Assembly: GCF_004681125.1 (NCBI RefSeq)
Contig: NZ_SIHO01000004.1
Coordinates: 62,001 to 126,000 of the forward strand
Source of the DNA: Glacieibacterium arshaanense
GTDB taxonomy: Bacteria; Pseudomonadota; Alphaproteobacteria; Sphingomonadales; Sphingomonadaceae
DNA: 64,000 bases
Reading direction: 5' to 3'
The stretch's first letter is position 1. Every line of letters starts with the position of its first letter. The notes beneath the pieces were generated by a model. It saw nothing but the letters and a program-made list of their open reading frames with translations, did not search any database and had not been told where the DNA came from. Made by a program: the position numbers and the translations under genes. Shown here in pieces: positions 19,485 through 28,069 of this stretch.

Positions 19485-20297
19485 ATGGATCAATTGCCGA
19501 CAAGATGGCCGGCACTGCTGCCGAAACTCGAAGCGCTCGGGTTGCGGCTGCTCGGGGCTGTGGCGCTTGCGGCGCTGGGCTGGCTGCTGATCCGCTTTGT
19601 CGTCCGGCTGACCGGCGCGGCGTTGGAGCGCGCGCACGTCGAGCCGACGATCGCCGGCTTTCTGACGCGGCTGCTCAACGCCACGCTGACGGTTTTCCTG
19701 GTCGTGGTCCTGCTCGGACTATGCGGGCTGCAGCTGGCGTCGTTTGCGGCGTTGATGGCCGGTGTCGGCATCGCGGTCGGCGGCGCCATGTCGGGGTTGC
19801 TTGGCGACTTTGCCGCAGGGCTGTTGCTGCTGGTGCTGCGGCCGTTCGATATCGGTGATGAAATCGCCATCGACGGCGCCGAAGGCGAGGTCGAGGAAAT
19901 CGGCGTGTTCCGCACCGTGCTGGTCAGTGAACAAAATGTCCGGACACTGGTCGGCAATGCCAAATTGCTCGGCGATGTGGTCGAGCTCAAGCACCCCGAC
20001 CGCATCGTCGAAGTGCGGCGCAAGGTGGCGCTGGCGCCGGGTGCCGATGTCGCGGCAATCGCGGCGCAACTGGCCGGTGTCGAAGGCATAGCCGCAATGC
20101 CGGCGCCGCGGATATCGCCGTCGAAGGGCGAGGGCGGCGAGCCGGCGATTTCCATCCAGTACAGCTGCCGGGCAGATGCCGCAGATGGCATCGCTTTTGC
20201 CATCAACCGGTTGCTCGCAACGGCGTTGCCGGCAGCACCGCGCCGTGTGCCGACCGTACGCGTGCAGTTGCTTCGGCATACGGCCAATGCCGCCTGA
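19485..20297 (+). CDS. MscS-type mechanosensitive channel, diverged copy
   Basis: A 270-residue inner-membrane protein. Three hydrophobic helices precede the MscS beta domain. The pore helix region AGVGIAVGGAMSGLLGDFAAGLLLLVLRPFDIGDEI is diagnostic, followed by GEVEEIGVFRTVLVSEQNVRTLVGNAKL. It is the first of two tandem paralogues, and the second (20361) shares the same layout with stronger MscS identity. It presumably opens under membrane tension to release solutes on osmotic down-shift. The C-terminal domain is shorter and more divergent than in the partner. Confidence 0.85.
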   Translation: MDQLPTRWPALLPKLEALGLRLLGAVALAALGWLLIRFVVRLTGAALERAHVEPTIAGFLTRLLNATLTVFLVVVLLGLCGLQLASFAALMAGVGIAVGGAMSGLLGDFAAGLLLLVLRPFDIGDEIAIDGAEGEVEEIGVFRTVLVSEQNVRTLVGNAKLLGDVVELKHPDRIVEVRRKVALAPGADVAAIAAQLAGVEGIAAMPAPRISPSKGEGGEPAISIQYSCRADAADGIAFAINRLLATALPAAPRRVPTVRVQLLRHTANAA

Positions 20298-20360
20298 ACC
20301 CAGCTTGTTTTGGCCAGATGATTGTGAAATTGTAACAACTTCAATGTGAGGGAACTGAAT

Positions 20361-21173
20361 ATGGGTAGACTTCCAGCGATGTGGGATAGCGCCGGGCCGA
20401 TGCTGCTCGCTGCGGGCATCAAGATCGGCAGCGCGTTCCTGCTTTACATGGTCGGCCGCTGGCTGATCGGTTTTGCCATCAAGATGCTCAATGTCGCCCT
20501 CACCCGGCGCCAGTTCGACCCGACGCTGCAGCGCTACATCGCCAATATTCTGGCGGTGACGCTCAACATCATCCTGGTCATCGGCATCCTCGGCTACTTC
20601 GGTATCCAGACGACGTCGTTCGCCGCACTGCTCGCCGGCGTCGGTCTCGCGGTCGGTGCGGCATGGTCGGGGCTGCTCGGCAACTTCGCCGCCGGCGCGT
20701 TCCTGATCATCTTCCGGCCGTTCAAGGTCGGTGACTTCGTCACGGCCGGCGGTATCACCGGCACCGTCACCGAAATCGGGCTGTTCAACACCGTCATCAC
20801 CGCGCCCGACAACGTCCAGACCATTGTCGGCAACGGCAAGGTGTCGGGCGACGCGATCATGAACTTCTCGAGCCACAAATACCGCCGCGTCGAACGCACC
20901 GCGCAGCTGGCGTTCGGCGTCGATCCGCTCGATGCCATCGCCCGCCTAAAGCCGGCGCTGTCGGCGATCCCCAATGTCCTCGCCGACCCGGCACCCGATG
21001 TCGAAATCCTCGACTTCAATGCCATGGGCACGCAGCTCGCGGTGCGGCCATACTGCCACAACGACCATTACTGGCAGGTGTTCTTCGACACCAACAAGCT
21101 GATCGCCGCGACGTTCGGCAACGCCGGCTACGCTGCGCCGCATACGCGGATGGGCGTGACGCTCGACAAGTAG
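20361..21173 (+). CDS. MscS-type mechanosensitive channel
   Basis: A 270-residue small-conductance mechanosensitive channel. The pore-lining helix TTSFAALLAGVGLAVGAAWSGLLGNFAAG and the following RPFKVGDFVTAGGITGTVTEIGLFNTVI match the MscS consensus, and PDNVQTIVGNGKV follows in the beta domain. The ATG at 20361 is preceded by GAGGGA; a GTG at 20346 is unlikely. It follows its paralogue by 63 bases and is probably in the same transcript, which ends at the hairpin at 21221 inside a repeat pair. Tandem mscS genes suggest channels with different gating thresholds. Confidence 0.92.
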   Translation: MGRLPAMWDSAGPMLLAAGIKIGSAFLLYMVGRWLIGFAIKMLNVALTRRQFDPTLQRYIANILAVTLNIILVIGILGYFGIQTTSFAALLAGVGLAVGAAWSGLLGNFAAGAFLIIFRPFKVGDFVTAGGITGTVTEIGLFNTVITAPDNVQTIVGNGKVSGDAIMNFSSHKYRRVERTAQLAFGVDPLDAIARLKPALSAIPNVLADPAPDVEILDFNAMGTQLAVRPYCHNDHYWQVFFDTNKLIAATFGNAGYAAPHTRMGVTLDK

Positions 21174-21177
21174 GACA

Positions 21178-21291
21178 GAGCCTCCGGCGGGCAGGGCCTT
21201 GGCCCTGCACCCATAAAATTGGGGCGCTCCGGTTTCCCGGGGCGCCCCTTTTCATTCGGGTGCAGGGCTCAGCCCTGCCCGCCGGAGGCCC
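21178..21291. repeat. Paired inverted hairpin repeat enclosing a terminator, locus 8
   Basis: Left unit 21178-21212 (stem GCAGGGCC/GGCCCTGC) and right unit 21258-21291 (stem GCAGGGCT/AGCCCTGC). In place of the common spacer it holds a terminator hairpin. It lies between the convergent mscS and dnaN genes, and its right edge abuts the dnaN TAA. Confidence 0.9.
21221..21252. terminator. Bidirectional terminator between mscS and dnaN
   Basis: GGGGCGCTCCGG at 21221-21232 pairs with CCGGGGCGCCCC at 21237-21248 (one wobble). It is flanked by AAAA on the left and TTTT on the right, so it can stop transcription from both sides. Confidence 0.85.
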
Positions 21292-22404
21292 TTAGACCCG
21301 CATCGGCATCAGCACATACAGCGCCGGCGAGCTGTCGCCTTCGCGGATCAGCGTCGGTGCGGCGGCGTCGGCCATGTGCAGGTCGACGATGTCGGTGCCG
21401 ATCTGGTCGAGGATATCGAGCAGGTAGCGATAGTTGAAGCCGACCTCGAATTCGGGCGAGGTGTATTCGGCGCTGACTTCTTCGGCGGCGGTACCGTTTT
21501 CGGGGCTGGTCACCGACAGCGTGATCTTGTCGCGGCCGAGTGCCAGCTTGACGGCGCGGGTCTTTTCCGACGTGGCGATCGCAGCGACGCGGTCGACACC
21601 TTCGGCGAGCGACTTGCGGTCGATGCGCAGCAGCTTGTCGTTGGCGGCGGGGATGACGCGGCTGTAATCGGGGAAAGTGCCGTCGATCAGCTTCGAGGTC
21701 AGCACGGCGTTGCCGAGCTTGAAGCGGATTTTCGACGCCGACAGCGACAGTTCGACATCGCCATCGACTTCATCGAGCAGCTTGCGGATTTCGCCGATGC
21801 ATTTGCGCGGCACGATGACGTCGGGCATGCCCTCGGCGCCTTCGGGGCACGGCAGTTCGATCTTGGCGAGGCGGTGGCCGTCGGTGGCGACGGCGCGCAG
21901 CGTTGCCGGCGTGCCGGGCGCGACGTGCAGGAAGATGCCGTTGAGGTAGTAGCGCGTTTCCTCGGTCGAGATGGCAAAGCGCGTCTTGTCGATGATCTGG
22001 CGCAGCGTCGCGGCGGGCAGGCTGAAGCTCGACGGCAGGTCGGTTTCGGCAATCACCGGAAAATCATCGCGCGGCAACGTCGCCAGGCTGAAGCGTGCGC
22101 GGCCGGCGACAACGGTCATCTTTTCATTGGCGACGGCGAGTTCGACCTGCGCGCCTTCGGGCAGCTTGCGCGCGATATCGAACAGCGTGTGTGCGCTGAC
22201 CGTGGTGGCGCCGGGGGTATCGACGTGCGCGGCGACGGTTTCGACGACCTGCATGTCGAGGTCGGTCGCCATCAGCCGCAGCCCGCCGTCCTTGGCTTCG
22301 ATCAGCACGTTCGACAGGATCGGGATGGTGTTGCGGCGCTCGACCACCGACTGGACGTGCGCCAGGCACTTGAGCAGCGTTGCGCGTTCGACGGTCGCTT
22401 TCAT
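21292..22404 (-). CDS. dnaN: DNA polymerase III beta subunit (sliding clamp)
   Basis: The ring-shaped processivity clamp of the replicative polymerase, 370 residues with three repeated clamp domains. It starts MKATVERATLLKCLAHVQSV and RRNTIPILSNVLIEA, contains PEGAQVELAVANEKMTVVAGRARFSLATL and the ETRYYLNGIF segment, and ends with the conserved YVLMPMRV. The ATG at 22404 is unambiguous. dnaA is not next to it. recF and gyrB lie 3-9 kb away on the same strand, separated by unrelated genes. Confidence 0.97.
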   Translation of the reverse strand: MKATVERATLLKCLAHVQSVVERRNTIPILSNVLIEAKDGGLRLMATDLDMQVVETVAAHVDTPGATTVSAHTLFDIARKLPEGAQVELAVANEKMTVVAGRARFSLATLPRDDFPVIAETDLPSSFSLPAATLRQIIDKTRFAISTEETRYYLNGIFLHVAPGTPATLRAVATDGHRLAKIELPCPEGAEGMPDVIVPRKCIGEIRKLLDEVDGDVELSLSASKIRFKLGNAVLTSKLIDGTFPDYSRVIPAANDKLLRIDRKSLAEGVDRVAAIATSEKTRAVKLALGRDKITLSVTSPENGTAAEEVSAEYTSPEFEVGFNYRYLLDILDQIGTDIVDLHMADAAAPTLIREGDSSPALYVLMPMRV

Positions 22405-22516
22405 TCTCTACCCTTAACTAACAGCCCCATGCGTTATTGCGACTATAGCGCAGGCGGCAGTCTAATCCAGTGCCTGTGCGACACGATTCGCGGCAAATCG
22501 TGCGCGCGGGCGCGGG

Positions 22517-23152
22517 TCAGTCGATATAGTGCGCTGTCGTCTTGGTGCGGACTTCGGCGGCGGTCACCCCTGGTGCGGTTTCGATCAGCTTGAACGGCGA
22601 GCCCTTGCGGTCGGGCCGCGCGAATACCGCGAGGTCGGTGATGATCATGTCGACGGCGTTCTTGCCGGTCAGCGGCAGCGTGCAGGCCGGGCAGAACTTC
22701 GAACCACCTGCCTTGTCGTTATGCTCCATCAGCACGATGATCCGGCGCGCGCCGGCGACGAGGTCCATCGCGCCACCCATGCCCTTGACCATTTTGCCGG
22801 GCACCATCCAGTTCGCCAGATCGCCGTTCTCGGCGACCTCCATCGCGCCGAGGATGGACAAGTCCATATGGCCGCCGCGGATCATCGCGAAGCTGTCGGC
22901 GGAGGAAAAATAGCTGGTGCGATCAAGCTCGGTGATCGTCTGCTTGCCGGCGTTGATCAGGTCGGCGTCAATCTCATCGGCAAAGGGAAACGGCCCCATG
23001 CCGAGCATGCCGTTTTCGGACTGCAAGGTGATATCGAGATCGCCGGCATAGTTCGCCACCAGCGTCGGCATGCCGATGCCGAGGTTGACGTAAAAGCCGT
23101 CCTGCAATTCCTTCGCGGCACGCGCCGCCATCTCCTCGCGGGTCCAGGCCAT
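22517..23152 (-). CDS. scoB: 3-oxoacid CoA-transferase, subunit B
   Basis: The subunit carrying the catalytic glutamate of succinyl-CoA:3-ketoacid CoA-transferase, which activates acetoacetate. The family signature [12 protein letters not shown] and the catalytic ENG (residues in [11 protein letters not shown]) are present, as are [14 protein letters not shown] and [14 protein letters not shown]. Length 211 residues is typical. Its ATG overlaps the scoA stop by one base (TAATG), so the two are coupled. With EtfBA and the hydratase-family protein it fits use of ketone bodies or polyhydroxybutyrate breakdown products. Confidence 0.95.
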   Translation of the reverse strand: MAWTREEMAARAAKELQDGFYVNLGIGMPTLVANYAGDLDITLQSENGMLGMGPFPFADEIDADLINAGKQTITELDRTSYFSSADSFAMIRGGHMDLSILGAMEVAENGDLANWMVPGKMVKGMGGAMDLVAGARRIIVLMEHNDKAGGSKFCPACTLPLTGKNAVDMIITDLAVFARPDRKGSPFKLIETAPGVTAAEVRTKTTAHYID

Positions 23153-23850
23153 TATGCGCGCTCCCTGACGGTGCGTTGTTCGATACGCTTCTCGAATTCG
23201 CCCTGCACCAGCCGCTGGACGTAGACGCCCGGCGTGTGGATGCAATCGGGGTCGAGGCTGCCGGCGGGAACGATCTCCTCGACTTCGGCAACGGTGATCT
23301 TGCCGGCGGTCGCCGCGGGCGGGTTGAAGTTGCGCGCGGTCTTTCGGTAGACGAGATTGCCGTAAGGGTCGGCCTTCCACGCCTTGACGATGGCCAGGTC
23401 GGCGACCAACCCGGTCTCCAAGATGTAGGTTTCGCCGCCGAAGTCCTTGTGCTCCTTGCCCTCGGCAATCAGCGTGCCGACGCCGGTTTTGGTGTAGAAG
23501 CCGGGGATGCCGGCGCCACCGGCGCGGATGCGTTCGGCGAGCGTGCCCTGCGGCGCGAACTCGAGCTCGAGCTCGCCGCTGAGATACTGGCGCTCGAACT
23601 CCTTGTTCTCGCCGACATACGACGAGATCATCTTCTTCACCTGGCGTGAGTTGAGCAGCATGCCGAGCCCGAAGCCGTCGACGCCGGCGTTGTTCGAGAT
23701 GACGGTGAGGTCCTTCACGCCGGAATCGCGGATTGCGGCAATCAGGTTTTCGGGGATGCCGCACAGCCCGAAGCCGCCCGCGACAATCGTCATCCCGTCG
23801 AACAGCACGCCGTCCAAAGCGGTGCGCGCATCGGCATAGGTCTTGGACAT
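23152..23850 (-). CDS. scoA: 3-oxoacid CoA-transferase, subunit A
   Basis: The partner subunit of the same CoA-transferase, 232 residues. The CoA-binding glycine-rich stretch [16 protein letters not shown] lies near the start, with [15 protein letters not shown] and [17 protein letters not shown] later, all standard for SCOT subunit A. The ATG at 23850 follows a GGAGG ribosome site, so the longer start at 23886 is rejected. It is first in a two-gene operon with scoB, and diverges from the histidine phosphatase gene with a gap of about 100 bases that must hold both promoters. Confidence 0.95.
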   Translation of the reverse strand: MSKTYADARTALDGVLFDGMTIVAGGFGLCGIPENLIAAIRDSGVKDLTVISNNAGVDGFGLGMLLNSRQVKKMISSYVGENKEFERQYLSGELELEFAPQGTLAERIRAGGAGIPGFYTKTGVGTLIAEGKEHKDFGGETYILETGLVADLAIVKAWKADPYGNLVYRKTARNFNPPAATAGKITVAEVEEIVPAGSLDPDCIHTPGVYVQRLVQGEFEKRIEQRTVRERA

Positions 23851-23954
23851 TCGCGCCTCCAGATTTGCTGCACTGCAGCTAAACATGCACGGCCAAAATG
23901 TCCACCGCCCGCATGCGTATTGCGGGCGTCACCGGCCTCGCTTATGCCGGTATC

Positions 23955-24584
23955 ATGACAGCACCCCTCTACCTCGCCCGCCATGCCGAAACCGTCTACA
24001 ATGCGGGCGCCCGCATGCAGGGCCATATGGCGCACACACCGCTCACCCACGCCGGTATCGCGCAGGCGCATGCAATGGGCGATGCGCTGCGCGCTCACTT
24101 CGGCGACAAGCCCGATATCGACTTGTGGGCCTCGCCGTCGGGCCGCACGCTGCAGACGATGGCGGTGGTCGCCGAGCATCTGGGGCGCGATTTCTTCGAT
24201 GTTCGCAAGGACGACCGGCTGCTCGAAATCGACGTCGGCGACTGGGAAGGCCGCCTCTACGGCGACATCATCGCCGAAACCGGACCGATCGTCGACCACG
24301 ACCGCGGCCTGTTCAGCGTGCCGCCGCCCAATGGCGAATGGTTCCCCGCCATCGCCGCGCGGTTGACTACCTGGCTCGCCGCACTCGACCCCGACCGCCC
24401 GGCGCTGGTCATCAGCCACGGCATCACCGCGCGCGTGCTGCGCGGGCTGCTGGTCGGCGGCGATGACTGGCACGGCGTCAAGGTCGCCGGCAACGCGCCG
24501 CAGGGCACGGTGTTCCGGATTCAGAACGGCGCCGAAGAAGCCGTGCATGTCGGCAGCGGCGTGGCCGGGGTGAAGGCGGCTTAA
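23955..24584 (+). CDS. Histidine phosphatase (phosphoglycerate-mutase-like) family protein
   Basis: A 209-residue cytoplasmic phosphohydrolase or mutase. The phosphohistidine motif is [10 protein letters not shown], an RHA variant of the usual RHG, followed by [28 protein letters not shown] supplies the second phosphate-binding arginine, EIDVGDWEG the acid region, and [11 protein letters not shown] the second catalytic His. The substrate is not evident; related proteins act on small phosphate esters. The TAA stop is fused to a 46-bp perfect palindrome. The ATG at 23955 is used because the fold begins at PLYLARHAE directly after it. Confidence 0.87.
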   Translation: MTAPLYLARHAETVYNAGARMQGHMAHTPLTHAGIAQAHAMGDALRAHFGDKPDIDLWASPSGRTLQTMAVVAEHLGRDFFDVRKDDRLLEIDVGDWEGRLYGDIIAETGPIVDHDRGLFSVPPPNGEWFPAIAARLTTWLAALDPDRPALVISHGITARVLRGLLVGGDDWHGVKVAGNAPQGTVFRIQNGAEEAVHVGSGVAGVKAA

Positions 24585-24629
24585 GGGCCTCCGGCGGGCA
24601 GGGCCTAGGCCCTGCCCGCCGGAGGCCCT
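24584..24629. repeat. 46-bp perfect palindrome, collapsed repeat pair, locus 9
   Basis: The two arms of the repeat meet without spacer or CACCC ends, centred on GGCCTAGGCC. The left half AGGGCCTCCGGCGGGCAGG... is matched exactly by the right half. The stop codon of the histidine phosphatase shares its first base with the palindrome. rlmN starts 38 bases later. Confidence 0.92.
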
Positions 24630-24667
24630 GCCTTTCTTTTGCCGCGCCCAGCGACTATATCGCGGCC

Positions 24668-25864
24668 ATGCAGATTCCCGGCCTTGTCGATCCAGTGGCG
24701 TTGCCGCGCAGCGTTCCCGTGCGTGCCGATGGGCGCATCGCGCTCGTTGGTCTGACGCGTCCCGAGATGGTGGCGGCGTTGGTTGACGCCGGACTTGATG
24801 CCAAGGCGGCGAAGATGCGCGCCAGCCAAGTGTGGCACTGGATCTACCACCGCGGCACGACTGAGTTCGAGGCGATGACCAACATCGCCAAGCCGGTATT
24901 GGCATTGCTGGCGGAAAAGTTCGTCGTCGGCCGCCCCGAAGTGGTGACCGCGCAGGTCAGCGAAGACGGCACGCGCAAATGGCTGCTGCGCTTCGATGAC
25001 GGCAACGAAGCCGAGTGCGTTTTCATTCCCGACGCCGATCGCGGCACGCTGTGCGTGTCGAGCCAGGTCGGCTGCACGTTGAACTGCCGCTTTTGCTTTA
25101 CCGGCACGATGAAGCTGGTGCGCAACCTGACCGCGGGCGAAATCGTCGGCCAAGTCATGCTGGCGCGCGACGCGCTGGGCGAATGGCCGAGCGCGCAGGA
25201 AGGCCGCATGCTGACCAACATCGTCATGATGGGCATGGGCGAGCCGCTGTACAATTTCGACAATCTCAAGACCGCGCTGGGCATCGTCATGGATGCCAGC
25301 GGGCTCGGCCTCAGCCGCCGCCGCATCACGCTCAGCACCTCGGGTGTCGTGCCGATGATGGCGCGTGCCGGGGCCGAAATCGGCGTCAACCTCGCGGTGT
25401 CGCTGCATGCGGTGACCAAGGAAGTCCGCGACGAGATCGTCCCGATCAACAAGAAGTACGGCATCGACGAGCTGCTCGCGGCGTGCGCGGCCTACCCTGG
25501 CGTCAACAACGCCCGGCGCATCACTTTTGAGTATGTGATGCTCAAGGACAAGAACGACCGCGACGAGGACGCGCACGAACTCGTCCGGCTCATCCGCAAA
25601 TACAACCTGCCGGCGAAGGTCAACCTGATCCCGTTCAACCCCTGGCCGGGGTCGCATTACGAATGTTCGGATGACGACCGCATCCAGCGCTTTTCGAAGA
25701 TCATCTTCCGCGCCGGCTACTCGGCGCCGGTGCGCACGCCGCGCGGCCGCGATATCATGGCTGCATGCGGCCAGCTCAAATCGGCCTCCGAAAAGGTGAC
25801 GCGCGCCGAACTCGACCGCCGCGCCGCCGAGAAAGAGGCCGGCTGGGCACTCGCCGACGCGTGA
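24668..25864 (+). CDS. rlmN: 23S rRNA (adenine(2503)-C(2))-methyltransferase
   Basis: A radical-SAM enzyme that methylates C2 of A2503 in 23S rRNA and A37 of some tRNAs. The 4Fe-4S site is CTLNCRFC, preceded by SSQVGC. The segment [18 protein letters not shown] and the late [11 protein letters not shown], which contains the second catalytic Cys, confirm RlmN. The length of 398 residues is normal. Its TGA stop overlaps a GTG start of the 2OG-oxygenase gene, so the two are translationally coupled. A palindromic repeat lies immediately upstream. Confidence 0.96.
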   Translation: MQIPGLVDPVALPRSVPVRADGRIALVGLTRPEMVAALVDAGLDAKAAKMRASQVWHWIYHRGTTEFEAMTNIAKPVLALLAEKFVVGRPEVVTAQVSEDGTRKWLLRFDDGNEAECVFIPDADRGTLCVSSQVGCTLNCRFCFTGTMKLVRNLTAGEIVGQVMLARDALGEWPSAQEGRMLTNIVMMGMGEPLYNFDNLKTALGIVMDASGLGLSRRRITLSTSGVVPMMARAGAEIGVNLAVSLHAVTKEVRDEIVPINKKYGIDELLAACAAYPGVNNARRITFEYVMLKDKNDRDEDAHELVRLIRKYNLPAKVNLIPFNPWPGSHYECSDDDRIQRFSKIIFRAGYSAPVRTPRGRDIMAACGQLKSASEKVTRAELDRRAAEKEAGWALADA

Positions 25865-26583
25865 GCGAACCGGTCGCCCCGACACTCAATCCGGCGCTCG
25901 ACTGGGACGCGCTTGCCGCATCATTCGCGCGTGACCGCCGCGTCCGCATCCATGATTTCCTGACCGCCGACTCGGCGGCCGCTCTGACCGCACATCTGCG
26001 CGCGCGACAGGACTGGCTGCTGGTGCTCAACTCGAACGACCGGCTGTTCGAACTCAGCCGCAGCGCGCGCGCAACGCTGCCGCCCGACCGTGCCGCCGCA
26101 CTCGCCACCGCGGTCAAGGCGCAGGCGCAATTCGGCTTCCAGTTCCACTACGAATCGATCCGCGTCCCCGATGCCGCCGCCGACCGCGCCGCTGACCCCA
26201 GCCCGATCAACCAGCTCGCACTGCTGATGTCGTCCGAGCCGGTGCTCGAACGGCTGCGCCATGTTGTAGGCGCGCCCGACATCGCGTTTGCCGATGCGCA
26301 GGCGACCGCCTACGCGCCCGGCGATTTCCTGACAGCGCATGATGACGACGTCGAAGGCAAGAACCGCCGCGCCGCCTATGTGCTCGGGCTGACCCCCGAA
26401 TGGCGCATCGACTGGGGCGGGCTGCTGCTGGTGCATGACGACGGCGTCGCCTGGGTGCCGAAATTCAACACGCTCAACCTGTTCACCGTGCCGCAACCGC
26501 ACAGCGTCAGCCAGGTTTCGACGTTCGCCGCCGACCGGCGCTATGCGGTGACGGGCTGGTTGCGGGCAGGGGTAAAGCCTTAA
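25861..26583 (+). CDS. 2OG-Fe(II) oxygenase family protein coupled to rlmN
   Basis: A 240-residue protein of the prolyl-4-hydroxylase-like double-stranded beta-helix family. The metal ligands read [13 protein letters not shown] (His and Asp of HxD) and later PQPHSVSQV (distal His), with RRYAVTGW supplying the 2-oxoglutarate-binding Arg. The N-terminal [21 protein letters not shown] is the usual lead-in. I choose the GTG at 25861 because it overlaps the rlmN stop (GTGA) and the family sequence starts right after. Members hydroxylate protein residues, including ribosomal proteins and elongation factors, so a shared ribosome-linked role with RlmN is plausible but inferred. Confidence 0.83.
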   Translation: MSEPVAPTLNPALDWDALAASFARDRRVRIHDFLTADSAAALTAHLRARQDWLLVLNSNDRLFELSRSARATLPPDRAAALATAVKAQAQFGFQFHYESIRVPDAAADRAADPSPINQLALLMSSEPVLERLRHVVGAPDIAFADAQATAYAPGDFLTAHDDDVEGKNRRAAYVLGLTPEWRIDWGGLLLVHDDGVAWVPKFNTLNLFTVPQPHSVSQVSTFAADRRYAVTGWLRAGVKP

Positions 26584-26673
26584 GAGCCTCCGGCGGGCAG
26601 GCCTGAGGCCTGCACCCGAATGAAGAGCGCCAAACAAATGGGTGCAGGCCACAGGCCTGCCCGCCGGAGGCCC
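26584..26673. repeat. Paired inverted hairpin repeat, locus 10
   Basis: Left unit 26584-26617 (stem GCAGGCCT/AGGCCTGC) begins directly after the TAA of the 2OG-oxygenase gene. Right unit 26640-26673 (stem GCAGGCC/GGCCTGC with centre ACA). The spacer is the common GAAGAGCGCCAAACA. It lies upstream of cfa on the same strand. Confidence 0.9.
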
Positions 26674-26735
26674 TTTCGTTTCGCACCCGAATGCAGCACT
26701 TGGCGTGCCTCAACGGGCACGTTACTAGTTTCACC

Positions 26736-27962
26736 ATGTGGCTACTTGACCGTCTCCTCCGCCGCGCCATCATCGATGGCGAACTCATCCTCACCGACGC
26801 CAGCGGCAAGGTGCATCGATACGGCACGCCGTCGGCGCAGTTCCCGACGGTGAAGGGCCGGCTGACCGACAACAGCGTCGCCTGGGCCATTGGTCGCAAC
26901 CCGGCACTGGGGGCCGGCGAGGCTTGGATGGACGGCAAGCTGATCCTCGAACAGGGCGATATTCTCGATCTGCTCAAGCTGGTCACCTACAATACGCGCT
27001 GGGACAAGGATAACCCGACGCGCGTCGCGCTGTGGCGTCAGCAGGCGATCGGCGCCAAGATTGACCAGATCAATTTCGCGCGCCGGTCGAAGCGCAACGT
27101 CGCGCACCACTATGATCTGAGTGACCGGCTCTACGACCTGTTCCTCGATGCCGACCGTCAATACAGCTGCGCCTATTTCACCGACCCGGCGAACACGCTG
27201 GAGCAGGCGCAGTCGGACAAAAAGGCCCATATCGCCGCCAAGCTCGACCTCAAGCCCGGGCAGAAGGTGCTCGACATCGGCTGCGGCTGGGGCGGCATGG
27301 CGCTGTACATCCACCGCGTTTCAGGTGCCCAAGTGCTGGGCGTCACGCTCAGCGAGGAGCAGCTCAAGGTCGCGCGCCGCCGCGCCGAGGAAGCCGGCGT
27401 CGCCGACAAGGTCAAGTTCGAGCTGATCGACTACCGCGCGCTCACCGGCCAGTTCGACCGCATCGTCTCGGTCGGCATGTTCGAACATGTCGGGCTGCCG
27501 CACTACCGCCAGTTCTTCGACAAGGTCCATGAACTGCTGACCCCCGACGGCGTCGCGCTGATCCACTCGATCGCCCGCGCCGACGGCCCTGGCGCCACCG
27601 ACCCGTGGACCGCCAAGTACATCTTCCCCGGTGGCTACTCACCCGCGCTGTCGCAGATTGTGCCAGCGGTCGAACGCGCCTGGCTGTGGATCACCGATAT
27701 CGAGGTGCTCCGCCTGCACTACGCCTTCACGCTTGAGGAATGGTACAAGCGCACCGTCGCCGCGAAGGACGCCATCGTCGCGCTCTACGACGAACGCTTC
27801 TACCGCATGTGGCTGTTCTACCTCGGCGGCGCCATCTGCGCGTTCCGCAACGACGGCCACATGAACGTCCAGATCCAGCTGACGCGCCGCCGCGGCGCAC
27901 TGCCGATCACCCGCGATTATATGGCGGCGACCGAGCTCAAGTATCGGGAAATGACGAAGTAA
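26736..27962 (+). CDS. cfa: Cyclopropane-fatty-acyl-phospholipid synthase family protein
   Basis: A 408-residue SAM-dependent enzyme that adds a methylene bridge (or methyl) to unsaturated fatty acyl chains of membrane phospholipids. The N-terminal helical domain contains WAIGRNPALGAGEAWMDGKL. The SAM pocket is VLDIGCGWGGMALYI, after NVAHHYDLSDRLYDLFLD, and the conserved YSCAYF and FEHVGLPHYRQFF segments follow. FIFPGGYSP-like YIFPGGYSPALSQ is present. It starts at MWLLDRLL (26736). Such genes are often stationary-phase induced. A repeat unit follows its stop at once. Confidence 0.92.
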   Translation: MWLLDRLLRRAIIDGELILTDASGKVHRYGTPSAQFPTVKGRLTDNSVAWAIGRNPALGAGEAWMDGKLILEQGDILDLLKLVTYNTRWDKDNPTRVALWRQQAIGAKIDQINFARRSKRNVAHHYDLSDRLYDLFLDADRQYSCAYFTDPANTLEQAQSDKKAHIAAKLDLKPGQKVLDIGCGWGGMALYIHRVSGAQVLGVTLSEEQLKVARRRAEEAGVADKVKFELIDYRALTGQFDRIVSVGMFEHVGLPHYRQFFDKVHELLTPDGVALIHSIARADGPGATDPWTAKYIFPGGYSPALSQIVPAVERAWLWITDIEVLRLHYAFTLEEWYKRTVAAKDAIVALYDERFYRMWLFYLGGAICAFRNDGHMNVQIQLTRRRGALPITRDYMAATELKYREMTK

Positions 27963-27996
27963 GCGCCTCCGGCGGGCAGGCCTGAGGCCTGCACCC
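27963..27996. repeat. Single hairpin repeat unit, left orientation, locus 11
   Basis: GCGCCTCCGGCGGG edge directly after the cfa TAA, stem GCAGGCCT/AGGCCTGC, terminal CACCC. The expected right arm is missing and a conventional terminator follows at 28014. Confidence 0.88.
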
Positions 27997-28013
27997 CTTT
28001 GTTGGGCTCTGCA

Positions 28014-28052
28014 CAAAAAAACGGGGCCGCATTGCTGCGGCCCCGTTCGTTT
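28014..28052. terminator. Terminator between cfa and the cold-shock gene
   Basis: Perfect 10-bp stem, ACGGGGCCGC at 28021-28030 and GCGGCCCCGT at 28037-28046. An A-run precedes it, which becomes eight U on the minus strand, so it mainly serves the cold-shock-domain gene. A shorter T-run serves the plus strand. Confidence 0.88.
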
Positions 28053-28069
28053 TATTGGTCAGTCAGCGC

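Noticed and set aside
22517-23764. A long open frame spanning scoB and running backwards through scoA
   Set aside because: Only the part from 23152 matches a protein family. The upstream part is a shadow of scoA in another frame, rich in Arg and His.
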